Positions 9,310-19,790 of a stretch of 53,796 nucleotides of DNA are shown piece by piece. The stretch comes from Stentor coeruleus. Lineage: Eukaryota > Ciliophora > Heterotrichea > Heterotrichida > Stentoridae. Position numbers and translations under genes: made by a program. The stretch covers positions 1 through 53,796 of the forward strand of contig MPUH01000448.1 in the NCBI GenBank assembly GCA_001970955.1. The letters are read 5' to 3'. Positions within the stretch are counted from its first letter, which is position 1. Each line of letters starts with the position of its first letter. The notes under the pieces were generated by a model. That model saw only the letters and a list, made by a program, of their open reading frames with translations, did not search any database and was not told the origin of the DNA.

Positions 9310-11860
9310 TTATGCCAACTTATTACACTTACAGGAATTTAAAACCTTATACTCCATAATCTCTTTCTGCATCAATGATTTTAACAATACAACCATATCA
9401 ACCATTTGCTTACAATTCTCTACATAATTATCCTCAATCTTAGAAACCTGATTAACAACCCCTTTTATTGTTTCTTGATCATAGTTTTTACTCTTATTAG
9501 AATTAATTTTCAAAGTATTTTCTAAATAAGAAATTCTATCATCTTTAATTGCAGTTTCTCTTGCAAGCTGGGANATAAGAAATTCTATCATCTTTAATTG
9601 CAGTTTCTCTTGCAAGCTGGGAAAATTTTTGCTTTAAAGTATTTAAATCTTCTCCTTCTTTACCATAACCATCTAGATATTGTTTCTGATGTGTTTTTTG
9701 TATATTCACAGATAATTGTATGGATTTTATATGGAAATTTATTTTGTTCAACAACAAAGTAAATGACTCTGTTAATATTTTCTTATAATTTGTGAACTCT
9801 TCAAAAGCCATTCTGTGTATGATTTTCATATTTTGAAAAAACTCATCTTTCATTTGTTTTAAACCTATTTTAACCATATCACGCAAGTTATTGATTTTTA
9901 TTTTATCATTTTTCATCTCTTCTCTCATTTTCATCACATTGTTTTTTAACTCATTTTTAGCTTCTTCAGAACTTCTTAAATCAGCGACTATTTTCTCAAC
10001 TCTTGGTGTATAGCTTTGATACTCAGCATCTTTATTTCTATAATATTCTATCTCTTTTTCTTGTAACAAATAGTTTTTTTTAAACTCCTCCATTTGTTTT
10101 TCAAAAATATTCGAGTTCAGCATAAGTTTTTGTTGTAATTCTATATACTCATTTTTTAAAACCTTATATTTTTCTTTAAAAACTTCATTTTCTGTTATGA
10201 GTTTCCCATTTATTTCACATATTTTTTGCATTTCAGTTTCTAGGGCTAGGACATTATTTTTTTGTTGAAGGAGTTCTTTTTGATAAAGTTCTTCTGAGAT
10301 GTTTAAAAAAGTTTTGCTACTTCTTGAAGTTTGATAGAAATCTTGTTGTAAAGAGGTATGTTTTGAATTTAAATCATTGTATATTGTTATTAGGTCATTA
10401 TGAGATTTTTGAATACTTTGGTTTTTATCTTCAAGTTCAGAGATTTTGATGATTTTATCATGAAGTTTGCCTTTGTATTCAGTTTCTATATTGTTAAGTT
10501 GGGAGATGAGGTTGGCGATTTCTTTTTCTGCTCTTTGGTTGAGGTCGTTTTTAATAAGGTTTAGTTTGTTTTCATAGGTGGATTCAATGGTTTTGAGTTT
10601 GCATTCATTTTCAGAGTGGATTTTGTTGATTTCTAGAGAATTTTGGCTTAGTTCGTAGAGTTTTTCTTTGAGGGTTGCGTTTTCTTCACTGAGTTTTTGG
10701 TTTTCTGAGGAGATTTCGTGGTTTTTGGATGAGGTTTTGGTAAGTTCGTCGGTTAAGGCGGAGTGGTTTGTCGTTAGGATGCTGAGTTTTTCGGTGAGTT
10801 CTGAGATTTTTTTGTTTGTTTCGATTAGTTTGTCGTTAAGTTTAGCTTTTTCTTCTTGAGTTTTTTCTAATTCTTTTGCTGATTTCAGAATATCTGACTC
10901 CTTATCTTTAAGTTCAGTATATTTTTCTTGGATTTTTATATTTTCTTCATTCATCTCTATGATTTTTTCTTTAAGCATCTGTATTTGTTGCTCAAACTCA
11001 TAAACCACAGCTTGTTTTTCAATCTCGTAAGAATTTCTTAACTCATCTTCTAATTGTTCAATTGTACTCTTGAATTTAGTAAAATCGTTTTGTTTGTCTT
11101 CTAAAATCCTTTTCAAACGTTTGATTTTAGATTTATAATGATCTTTCACAGTTTCATAAGATGATCCAGTAATCAAACTTTTATATTTTATGATTTCTCT
11201 TTCTAACAAATTTCTTTCATTCTCTATAGCTTGAATTTTAAAAGTGGTTTGCTTAGATTCTTTATTTTCTTTTTTGCTAACTTCAACTTCATATTTGTAT
11301 TTTTCCACATAGTCTTCAAGGTCTTGGATTTTTTTCCCTAATATTATATGCTCTTCAGTTAGATCTGAGATTTTTTTCCGGGATTTCGACAAATTTTCTT
11401 CTAGCGCCTTGTTTTCAAATTTTAAAGTATCAAACATATGTTTAAGTTCCTTATTTTCTCTTTCAGAAAGTATCAATAAGTCATTTAGTTTATTGATTTC
11501 AGCTGTTAATAAATAATGATCTGGTGCTGATTCAATAGAATCTCTTCGAGAAGTATAAGGACGTGTATTTTTACTCTTTGTCAATGGATTTTCAAAAAAT
11601 GCAACAGACTTAGAATTCTCAGCATTTAAAGGTAATGTTTTAGTATTCGGTATATAATTTGAAAACTCCTTTTCTCCAGCACTACCACAACGACTTGAAT
11701 ATACCCTTTTAATATTTTTTTCCGGTTCAGGGATTTGACATGGAATATCATGATAGATTGACTGCATTGATGTTTTCAGATTAGTTATTCTTTTTTGATA
11801 ATTCTCACGGGCTTCTTGTAAAATATACCTAAGTTCTTGATCTGAGTTGAATTCATTCAT
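9310..11860 (-). CDS. Long coiled-coil protein (interrupted by assembly duplication)
   Basis: A minus-strand gene of 833 residues if the duplication at 9526-9622 is counted once. From about residue 120 to 690 it is almost unbroken coiled coil, rich in Glu, Lys, Asn and Leu heptads. A Ser/Pro-containing N-terminal segment and a C-terminal helical part (VSKIEDNYVENCKQMVDMV) frame it. It ends KCNKLA. Such proteins in ciliates are commonly cortical, basal-body or Golgi scaffolds, but nothing here identifies a family. The N at 9574 sits between two identical 48-base copies that otherwise shift the frame and create an artificial C-terminus. The middle of the gene (10500-10860) is unusually G/T-rich on the plus strand. 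Confidence 0.85.
9526..9622. repeat. Assembly duplication around N (9574)
   Basis: Identical 48-base copies at 9526-9573 and 9575-9622. Counting one copy restores the coiled-coil reading frame to its natural stop. Confidence 0.93.
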
Positions 11861-11961
11861 ATTACAATTAATATTTTCATCTAATAAATTTATTCTAAAA
11901 ATAAGATATAAACTATTAGACGATAATCAAAATAAAACTAAAGATACGAGTATAAATAAAC

Positions 11962-13830
11962 TTAAGAGCTTTTATCTATAACTCTAATCCCACAGCTATT
12001 AAACTTCCCACTATCATAAGCAAGATTCCCTCTAACATAAACTTTTTCAATCCTCCCAAACATCTCTTTTCCAACAAAAGGACATACTTGTTGATACTCT
12101 AAACATACTTCAGTTTCAGTTCTGCAATAAGGGTTCCAAATAATAAGATCAGCATATTTTCCTTTACTAATACTTCCTCTATTCTCCAATCCTAATATTT
12201 TAGCTGGATGTAAAGAAAACCATTTGCTTATCCTTACCAAATAATGCTCTAATTGTTCAGTTTTTGTTATAGGAATATTAATAGTACTCCATACAGCTTG
12301 TAATCCAAGCCCAATACTACAAACACCATTAAGTGCATTCTGAAAACTCCCAGTATCTAAAGCTTTATGCCCTGGTTCAATAAGTACATGTTGTGAACTA
12401 ATTGATGTTATTGCCCGCATTTTAAGTAAATCCCAAAGCAAATTAAAATTAGAAGCACTTCTAAATGGAGGAAAGGATTTAAATCTTGTATCTGTTTTAC
12501 CAATGCTTTGAGTATTAAAAAATAAATGTGGCGCTGGGATTTCACAACTGATGTTTTTATGGGTTTCACTTCTTTGCCTTATAGCATTTATCCCAACTGC
12601 TGAGCTTATGTTTTGAAAATGAACATGAGTTTTGCTGTGGATTTTCTGTAAAACACCTTGAATTCCTTGTAATTCCCAGGTTTCAGGACAGTTTGCTAAG
12701 AAAAAAGTGTAATCCATAGTGAAACTCGTTTTAGGTGCTGTATTTATCGATAATCCAGGAGGTCTTCTTCTTGAAGCTGGTTTTTCTCTTTCACTTTTCC
12801 CACTAAAACTTGTAGATCCAGCACCTAGGTATGTATTTGCCTCAGCCATACATAAGACTTCTATATTTTTTTGATTCTCTTTAATTCTCATATCCAAATC
12901 ATCGTATATAGTATGTGAACCTTTTCTTTTATTCTTCATATCAACTTTAATTTCTTCAACCACAATTGGTTCTTCAAGTCCACTCGACCTTTTGCTTGTG
13001 TCCGAAAGCCTTAAAAAAGCGATATTTTCTAATGAAATCCTATCACTTGGGCTTTTAAATGTCTCAATCTCATCTTCTAATAATGATACTGTTCTTATAG
13101 CCTCAGGATGTTCTTTTTCTTCTGATCCTTCATCGCTTTCCCCATCAGCAAAAGCTGCGGCAAAAGCTTTACCTGTATTAATCACTTCTTTATCTTTATG
13201 GTCCTGAGCTTTTTCCAATCGTAAAGGCGAGGCCATGAATAACATTCTTGGGTCAGGTAGATTTGGGTCTATAAAAACTGGCATTTTTTTGATATCAGCA
13301 ACTTGTAAAAGCATATCAACATTACTTAAGCTTTGAATATTAGCACAAGGCTGAAAAAGATAAGCTTTATAAGCAAGGCAATTATCATCTTGAGAGTCGA
13401 TATTAAGGTCTGTGACAATTTTGACGCTTCCTATATCACAATATAACTCTGATTGGTCATTATTTTGATTATAAAAACTTGGCTCTTCAAGGATAAAAGT
13501 TGTACCTCCTGATAAAGCGGCTTTAGTCATGGTTGAATATGACTCCCATTCTTTACGACAGTTTAAGTCGATAAGCCCAGGGGAAATGTAATAGTCAGAG
13601 TAATCAAGTATATGCCATTGAGAAAATTTACTCATTGCTTGAGAGATTGAAAGAGAACTTTCAAGAAGAATTATATCTTGAATCATACCTTTTTGGATTA
13701 AAATTATCCCATAGACTGGATAAGAGGAATCGGTCATGATTATGTGTTTGCTTAGGAAACCTATTTTTTCCATGTTTGCAATTATTTGACTGAAGTTTAT
13801 TTGGATTGTGTTTAAAATAACCTTTCGCAT
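11962..13830 (-). CDS. Allantoinase/dihydropyrimidinase-like protein without metal ligands
   Basis: A 622-residue protein with the fold markers of cyclic amidohydrolases: a small beta domain, then PGLID at about 83, TKAALSGGTTFILEEPS, and a C-terminal HPAKILGLENRGSISKGKYADLIIW with a final GRIEKVYVRGN strand. These match allantoinases best. The enzyme chemistry appears lost. The His-x-His after PGLID is replaced by LNCRKEWE with a short deletion. The VHAE-type histidine is IDPN, and the catalytic Asp segment (SDHSP) is ISSQH. Only the carboxylatable lysine position (AYKAYL) seems kept. A charged insert of about 150 residues (roughly 205-360) interrupts the barrel. It is intronless and probably a structural or regulatory pseudoenzyme, like the CRMP branch of this family in animals. 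Confidence 0.8.
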   Translation of the reverse strand: MRKVILNTIQINFSQIIANMEKIGFLSKHIIMTDSSYPVYGIILIQKGMIQDIILLESSLSISQAMSKFSQWHILDYSDYYISPGLIDLNCRKEWESYSTMTKAALSGGTTFILEEPSFYNQNNDQSELYCDIGSVKIVTDLNIDSQDDNCLAYKAYLFQPCANIQSLSNVDMLLQVADIKKMPVFIDPNLPDPRMLFMASPLRLEKAQDHKDKEVINTGKAFAAAFADGESDEGSEEKEHPEAIRTVSLLEDEIETFKSPSDRISLENIAFLRLSDTSKRSSGLEEPIVVEEIKVDMKNKRKGSHTIYDDLDMRIKENQKNIEVLCMAEANTYLGAGSTSFSGKSEREKPASRRRPPGLSINTAPKTSFTMDYTFFLANCPETWELQGIQGVLQKIHSKTHVHFQNISSAVGINAIRQRSETHKNISCEIPAPHLFFNTQSIGKTDTRFKSFPPFRSASNFNLLWDLLKMRAITSISSQHVLIEPGHKALDTGSFQNALNGVCSIGLGLQAVWSTINIPITKTEQLEHYLVRISKWFSLHPAKILGLENRGSISKGKYADLIIWNPYCRTETEVCLEYQQVCPFVGKEMFGRIEKVYVRGNLAYDSGKFNSCGIRVIDKSS

Positions 13831-14384
13831 ATTGTGGGAAATGGGTTTGAAATAGATGATTTAGGGAGGATTTTAAGAGGATTGTTTATGAAGGATTTTA
13901 TGATGAGGGTTTTGTGTGGTGATAGGGATTTTATGATGATCTTAGAGGTATTGGGAGTTTATTGGTTAGGATTTTTGGATGGAGGAAGATGGGGATTTAA
14001 TATGGTAGGATTTATTGTGTGTGTTTTTTTTGTGGAAAGGTTATAAGGTGTAAGGGAATGATGTAAGATTATTAGTGAGAGTTGTGAAGAGGAAATATTA
14101 TTTTTAGGTTGAAAATGAGGGGTTTTTTTATAAAGAGTTAAGATTGAGTTTTGAAAATTTGTGGCTAAGTTTTATGGTTTAGGTGTTAAGTTTGTCATTT
14201 TTTTGAATCATTTTAGGTTGTGGTGTTAGGCTTATGCTTATAGTTGTATATTCTTACTACTTTAGTTTTTCTTTATGTGCTGATTACGTAAAAATATTTA
14301 AGGTTAATAAAGTGAGATTTAGTTATTACATATAAGAATAAAGATCTAAAAAGTTTAGATTAAATAAGTGAATCTATAGATATA
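13831..14384. other. Divergent intergenic region, no gene seen
   Basis: The first 300 bases are strikingly G/T-rich on the plus strand, which leaves a 70-codon open frame (13834-14046) that looks accidental. The last 150 bases are A/T-rich up to the next start. Confidence 0.5.
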
Positions 14385-17348
14385 ATGGAAATAATCACTG
14401 AGTGTATTTTGATGAAAGAGTCATCTGAGAAAAGTATGGAACAGCTTATCAAGTCCCAAGATCCATATGCTATAGGTATTCTTCTCGCTTCTCCTTTATC
14501 CTCAACAACTATTTCGCTTTTAGAAACTTTATTAGCCATATCATCCTTAGAAAGCCTACCAAATCATATTCAAATCGGCGCATTGGCTAAATTCTTCAGG
14601 CATTTCTGTGAAATCCATGCAGTTATCAACATATCCCAAAGCTTACCACCAGTTTTATCATTACTTGAATCATCTACTAAGCTTCTTACTAAGCTTTTAA
14701 ATATACAAGAAAACAAGGAAATACATAATTTCGCCATAAAATCATTTAGCAAAACTATAGAAAGACTGTGTTTTGAGCTTAGAACCAAACTTGATGTATT
14801 GAAAATTGTTAAATTAGCCCTGCCGTTCCAAGAAATTATTGTGCACCCAACTGAGCTGTTTAAAATTCCTAAAAACTTATTTGAAAACTTAGAAAAATTC
14901 ATGACTACTGATATTGATAGCTTGATTTTCACTACAGATTCACTATGGAATTGTGTGAAAAATCTCAGTCCTTCAGATTTTGATCCAATAAAAAATGTGG
15001 GGTTTATCCTTATAAAAGAAATTTTTATTAGAATCCCTAATAACGAAAGAAACATTAAAGGTGTTGAAGAATTGCTTTTAAAACATAGTGAAGATTTTAC
15101 CAAATCGCAAAGGGATAAGCTTATACCAATATATGAAACTTTTTGTAGAAATTTCGAATGGCCACAAGATATGAAAATTACAGATGCACTTATTGGGATT
15201 AAAACTGAGATTATAGAAATGGATTCGCCTTGGGATTATATTGATGATAATGAAGACTTAATGGTTATTGAGAGAGAAACACAAAAAAGTTTGAGCTATG
15301 AACATAATTCAATAGACAATTTGACAGAAAAAACTATTGATATGCTTAAAAAAAGGTTTGCTAGAGAGTTTGTCACATATGAGAGCATCAAACAAGAACT
15401 AGACCAAATCACAATCAGTAACACAGCAAATCTTAGGAAAATGTATGATAAAATACTAGAAATCATGAACAAAGATACTGAAAGCTGTAGCAAATTTTGG
15501 AGAACTATGGTAACAGCAATGCGTAAATTTAGAATCCTTGGAAATGACCAACTTAATATTATATCAAATAAAATAAATACTTTAAAAAGCTCAAGAGGCC
15601 ATGATGATCGACCTGAAAACCCAAACGAAAGCTATAATCAACGCTCAGATCCTCGTAATGATTATAAAAAAGAAGATTCTTACGATCGTCGTCATGATCC
15701 ATATGCCAATGATTATAGAAAAGATGATTCAAGATATGATCGTCATCAAAATTATAGAAAAGAAGACTCAAGACAAGAATATTGGAGAAGTGATGATAGA
15801 AGAGATGAGAAAAAACATGAAAATGAGTATAAAAAAAGGGATAATGAAGATGATAGATATACAAAAGATAGCTATCAAAATGATAGAAGGAAATATGAAG
15901 AAAAACAACCAAGGTCAGGATGGGATGATTGGGGACAAGGAAGTGAGGATAGGTTTAAAAAGGATAATCGTGAGGATAAAGAACAAGGATATGGTTATGC
16001 TAAAAGAGGAGGATATGATAAAAAAGTATTTAACGATGAAGGAGGAAGGGAAAAAAAAACTAGTAAAGAAGAGTTTAAACAATATGATAATAGAGGAAAT
16101 GCAGATCCATGGGGAACAGTTGATAATTATCCTAAAAGCCAAATAGAAATCAGAGATCCTATTCAACACGATCCTTGGGGAGAATTCGTAGACTCAGATA
16201 AACCTAAAAAAAACCCTATAAAAAATTCTAAAGACTCTTGGGAAAACCCTGACAACCTAAAACTCATTCATTACGGACAAAAGAAATCAGACCCTAAACC
16301 TCAAAGCTCAAATAAACTTATGGACACAGATTTAATTATATACAAAAAACCAGAAATCTCAGACCCATGGGCTGATAGTCCAAAAAATCATTTAGAAACT
16401 AATCCAACAAGTTCTTCAATGATAATCCAATCTTTTGATGCCCATGTTCCTATACAGCCAAAAGCTAAAGATATACTACCAATAATTTCCCCTGGCAAAA
16501 GACTTTATCATATATCAGAACTTGGGGAAAAAATCAGCCAAAGTGTAGATAATAACATACCAGATAATGTTTTTTATCAGAAACTGGAATCTGCGCTAAA
16601 TTTCTTCACAAACAAACTTAAACTTCAATTCCCAACAGCAGATATTTCGTTAATCGGTTCACTTAAATATCGCCTTTATCTCAAAAACTCCCCAATTGAT
16701 ATACTTGTAAACGACTTTTCTTACCCCGACAGACAAACATTCAAAAATTTACTTTTCGACTATCTTTTAACTCAAGGACAATGCTCAGCAACCCATGATT
16801 ACCTTCTTTTTTCATCAAAATTCACATATCATATTTACGTCAATAGTAAAATCCCTTTACATATTTCTCAACTTATAGGTCGTTACAATGAAGCTTTGAC
16901 AATTAATACATTTTTATATTATATAAAAATATGGTCAAGGGACTTTTCTATAAAAAATATTTCAGAAAAATCTTATATGTGGACTATTTTAGCACTTTTT
17001 TACCTTATGTCGACAAATCCTCCTGTTATAAAAAACCTTCAATTACCTGAAATCCATAACCCTGTCCCAGTTGAAGGTTATGATATTTTTATTGATCCAG
17101 GACATTATGAGTCATTAAAAACTCCTGCTGAAGCTTTGTTTATTGGGTTTATTGAGTTCCTTCATAATAGTAAAAATCAAGTTTTTATTGTAAGAACAGG
17201 AGAGATTACTAAAGATGATGAGTTCGTTTTGGCTGTTACTGACTTTTTTACAGATAAAACTATAGGGATTACTAAAGAGCATGAAGGGGAATTGATGAAA
17301 ATGATTCAAGTTACTTATGAAGAAATTAGTAATATCGTTAAACTGTAG
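14385..17348 (+). CDS. WG/DPW-rich protein with degenerate nucleotidyltransferase domain
   Basis: A 987-residue intronless protein in three parts. Residues 1-400 are helical. Residues about 405-565 are extremely charged, with repeated Asp-Arg-Arg, Tyr-Lys-Lys and Arg-Lys-Glu-Asp motifs. Then come short tryptophan motifs: DDWG near 514, DPWG near 574 and 596, DSWE near 617 and DPWA near 660. Residues about 735-987 resemble the polymerase-beta/TUTase fold: LIGSLKYRLYLKNSPIDILV for the active-site hairpin, then NTFLYYIKIWSRDF and KSYMWTILALFYLM for the PAP-type helices. The first Asp of the DxD pair is Pro, and the third catalytic Asp region reads PLHIS, so nucleotide transfer is doubtful. WG dipeptides can bind Argonaute, and DPW motifs can bind the AP-2 ear. 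Either partner is only an inference. Confidence 0.75.
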   Translation: MEIITECILMKESSEKSMEQLIKSQDPYAIGILLASPLSSTTISLLETLLAISSLESLPNHIQIGALAKFFRHFCEIHAVINISQSLPPVLSLLESSTKLLTKLLNIQENKEIHNFAIKSFSKTIERLCFELRTKLDVLKIVKLALPFQEIIVHPTELFKIPKNLFENLEKFMTTDIDSLIFTTDSLWNCVKNLSPSDFDPIKNVGFILIKEIFIRIPNNERNIKGVEELLLKHSEDFTKSQRDKLIPIYETFCRNFEWPQDMKITDALIGIKTEIIEMDSPWDYIDDNEDLMVIERETQKSLSYEHNSIDNLTEKTIDMLKKRFAREFVTYESIKQELDQITISNTANLRKMYDKILEIMNKDTESCSKFWRTMVTAMRKFRILGNDQLNIISNKINTLKSSRGHDDRPENPNESYNQRSDPRNDYKKEDSYDRRHDPYANDYRKDDSRYDRHQNYRKEDSRQEYWRSDDRRDEKKHENEYKKRDNEDDRYTKDSYQNDRRKYEEKQPRSGWDDWGQGSEDRFKKDNREDKEQGYGYAKRGGYDKKVFNDEGGREKKTSKEEFKQYDNRGNADPWGTVDNYPKSQIEIRDPIQHDPWGEFVDSDKPKKNPIKNSKDSWENPDNLKLIHYGQKKSDPKPQSSNKLMDTDLIIYKKPEISDPWADSPKNHLETNPTSSSMIIQSFDAHVPIQPKAKDILPIISPGKRLYHISELGEKISQSVDNNIPDNVFYQKLESALNFFTNKLKLQFPTADISLIGSLKYRLYLKNSPIDILVNDFSYPDRQTFKNLLFDYLLTQGQCSATHDYLLFSSKFTYHIYVNSKIPLHISQLIGRYNEALTINTFLYYIKIWSRDFSIKNISEKSYMWTILALFYLMSTNPPVIKNLQLPEIHNPVPVEGYDIFIDPGHYESLKTPAEALFIGFIEFLHNSKNQVFIVRTGEITKDDEFVLAVTDFFTDKTIGITKEHEGELMKMIQVTYEEISNIVKL

Positions 17349-17770
17349 TTTTTTTTTGGAAAGTTAGCTGGTTTGTTTTTAAGGTTGATTTTTAATTCTT
17401 TTGGTGGTTTGAATTTGCATGTTTTTTTTTGCATGAGTCGCTCTTGAATTTTTCTTGGAGGAAATGAGATTTGTATCTAGAGATATAAATATTATTTAGA
17501 TTCATAAGGCTGGATCACAGCAGATATTTTGAGATTGATTGAAAATTCCTTGGATAACACAACCAAAAGAATTAAACTAAGAATTTAACATAATAATATA
17601 CATTAAACCTATAATCTCAATCCAACCCTAAATCCTTAACAACTTTTCCCTCTTATTCTAAAACCGATCATTTAACATATCAAGGAACTCCCCACACAAG
17701 TTCATCTTCTATTCCCCTTTCCAATCCACTACAATTATCATATACAAAACTTTATCTGTAATGGATATAA
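17349..17770. other. Intergenic, no gene seen
   Basis: G/T-rich just after the upstream stop, then distinctly A/C-rich (17560-17750) before the aquaporin start. No open frame of note. Confidence 0.5.
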
Positions 17771-18460
17771 ATGATAAAAGAACTAGTCGCAGAAGGCTTA
17801 GGGATGTTTTTCTTCGTATTTTCAATCGGTGTGAGTCGTGGAGAGCCCTTTGCTGTAGGTGGGACCTTATGGACAGCAATGGTCTTTACAGGTTTTATAT
17901 CAGGAGCTCAATTCAACCCAGCGATAACATTTGCTATAATCATTCGCAAAGCTTTCGGGAAAAAACTTACAGCCCCAGTTCTTATCCATTTACTTTTCAA
18001 TATCCTTGTTCAGATTGTAGCATCAATTTTAGCAGCTTTGGTTGCATGGGCTATTGTAAGATATCCTGTTTATTTTGATATTTTGGATGGGTATTATGAA
18101 GGTGAAGCTTTTGTTGCTGAAATGATATATTCAGGAGTACTTTGTGCTGTTGCTTTGATTGTTGGGCATATAAGTGAAAGTGTTGTTTATGCCGGGGGAA
18201 TAGTTGCTTTGACGGTAACTGCAGGGGATTGGTCGGTTGGTAGAATTACAGGAGGTTGTTTTAATCCAGCTGTGGCAATTGGTTTGAACTTTGTGTATTA
18301 TGCTAAGGAAGGCGGCCACTTTTCTATATTGTGGTTGTATATTCTTGCACCTTTAGTTGGGTCGTTTATTGGAGCTGGAATTGCCACTTTGTTCTTACAG
18401 GAAGTTGAGGCACAGAAACAAGAAGGGAATCCAAGTCTTAACGCTCCCCTTAAAGAATAG
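17771..18460 (+). CDS. Aquaporin (MIP family), atypical filter
   Basis: A 229-residue channel with six membrane helices and the two half-helix loops of aquaporins: GAQFNPA at 45-51 and GGCFNPA with the second NPA at 165-167. It should carry water or small neutral solutes through the plasma or contractile-vacuole membrane, a fitting role in a freshwater ciliate, though location cannot be read from the sequence. The residue after the second NPA is Val168, where nearly all aquaporins have the selectivity-filter arginine. The pore may therefore admit other solutes such as glycerol, ammonia or larger polyols. The C-terminus is short, ending in a charged tail. The start chosen gives a normal short N-terminus. 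The longer overlapping frame from 17761 is a shadow. Confidence 0.93.
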   Translation: MIKELVAEGLGMFFFVFSIGVSRGEPFAVGGTLWTAMVFTGFISGAQFNPAITFAIIIRKAFGKKLTAPVLIHLLFNILVQIVASILAALVAWAIVRYPVYFDILDGYYEGEAFVAEMIYSGVLCAVALIVGHISESVVYAGGIVALTVTAGDWSVGRITGGCFNPAVAIGLNFVYYAKEGGHFSILWLYILAPLVGSFIGAGIATLFLQEVEAQKQEGNPSLNAPLKE

Positions 18461-18653
18461 AATAGACTTATTAAGATAAAGGATTTATTTGATGAGAAAA
18501 ATGATTAGGGTTTTACTCACTAGTTTTGCTAAATAGCATATACTATATAGTCTAAGCATTATCAATAAATATTCAAAAATCTGTCCAAATTTATAATCAA
18601 AATCTTAAATCACCATACAAACACCTCCACAAAAATCTAATCAATAAGCTAAT

Positions 18654-19790
18654 TTACAATCCACAAACTACTTTCTTACTATAATAAACTTCAATAGGTT
18701 GTTTATCTACCAAAAAAGCTCTATACCTCTTCTCAGGTGATGATTCTCTCGACATAGTCATAAACTTCGAGCCATTTCTCACCTTAAGTTTCTGTTTAAG
18801 CCTTTCAATTTTCTCATAAGCACCTTTAGCTCTATCTTCTTCTTTCTCAATAGTCCTTAAAATAATCATATCATGAGTAAATTTCCTACATAAAACCCCT
18901 CTCCACCAAGCTTGAATCCTCACAGCGGCAAAGTTTTCCAAATTCCTAACATAATTCATATCAATATTCTTAAGCATCCCAGTCCTCAACCCCCTTATCC
19001 GTCCTTGACTTACCGGCCTACAATTCCCATCTACAGTTTTATTTCGTACTTTTTCCATATAATTAATCAATCTGTTCTTTAACATTCGATTATTCACATT
19101 ACTTGGAGTATAATTTCTATTTGGCATCACTGACCCAGCACGACTACTTAATAATTTAGGTTTTTCTATCAAAATTTTATCTAGTGTCGTTTTTATTTCT
19201 AATGTTTTGATATGGTTTTTACCTAAATGCTTATAACAAAGTTCTAAAGCTGATTGTAAAGACAGTTTACAATCATTTTTTTGATCAAGTTTAGAATATT
19301 CGCTTGCCATAAGTTCGTGGGCAGATATCAAAGTTGTAATGTTTTTAGTTTGGAGATCTTTGGTTTTTAGGATTTTAATTGATTTCAGTGCGTGACGTAA
19401 AGCGTTTTCAGGTTGATTTTTTAAAGAGATTAGACCTGCTATGTTTAAGTGTGCATAAGCTAAGGTTTGTTCATCAAAGTTTTTTGTTCGCCCTAGAATT
19501 GCTGATTTTTGAAAGTATTCTAAAGCTTTGTCTGTGTGATTAGTGGTTTTGTAATAACAGCCTAGACTGTTGTAGGTCATGGCGAGGAGTTTTTGTTTGA
19601 TTTGAGACCTTTTCAGACAACGAGATTCGAGTAATGCTTGGTTTAAGTAGAGAAGTGAATGTGTTGGGTTAGATTCTAGGGTTTTAAGTCCGAGCTCGTT
19701 AAGAGAAACTATTTTGTTTTCGGGATCCATAATAATGCATTTTTTACTTTGTATTATGTTGAAATAGGATTTTTTATAGATTTTTTGCAT
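18654..19790 (-). CDS. TPR protein with C-terminal IQ motif
   Basis: Up to 378 residues. An internal ATG at 19730 (Met21, MDPENKIVS) begins the conserved-looking part and may be the true start, since the first 20 residues are basic and unlike the rest. Residues about 35-210 form tetratricopeptide-type helix pairs (for example YNSLGCYYKTTNHTDKALEY and AYAHLNIAGLISLKNQPENA). Around 295-310 there is one IQ motif, AAVRIQAWWRGVLCRKF, expected to bind calmodulin or centrin. The gap between them is Arg/Asn/Ser-rich. The combination suggests a calcium-linked scaffold, plausibly cortical or ciliary. No exact family is recognised. It converges on the aquaporin, 193 bases away. Confidence 0.83.
   Translation of the reverse strand: MQKIYKKSYFNIIQSKKCIIMDPENKIVSLNELGLKTLESNPTHSLLYLNQALLESRCLKRSQIKQKLLAMTYNSLGCYYKTTNHTDKALEYFQKSAILGRTKNFDEQTLAYAHLNIAGLISLKNQPENALRHALKSIKILKTKDLQTKNITTLISAHELMASEYSKLDQKNDCKLSLQSALELCYKHLGKNHIKTLEIKTTLDKILIEKPKLLSSRAGSVMPNRNYTPSNVNNRMLKNRLINYMEKVRNKTVDGNCRPVSQGRIRGLRTGMLKNIDMNYVRNLENFAAVRIQAWWRGVLCRKFTHDMIILRTIEKEEDRAKGAYEKIERLKQKLKVRNGSKFMTMSRESSPEKRYRAFLVDKQPIEVYYSKKVVCGL

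Noticed and set aside
13834-14046. 70-codon plus-strand open frame
   Set aside because: Composition simply reflects the G/T-rich flank (Gly, Phe, Leu, Met runs); no domain features.
15559-16169. Long open frames on both strands within the charged repeat region of the 14385-17348 gene
   Set aside because: Shadows produced by the GAT/AGA-rich repetitive coding sequence; His/Tyr/Phe or Met/Ile/Lys-rich translations are artefacts.
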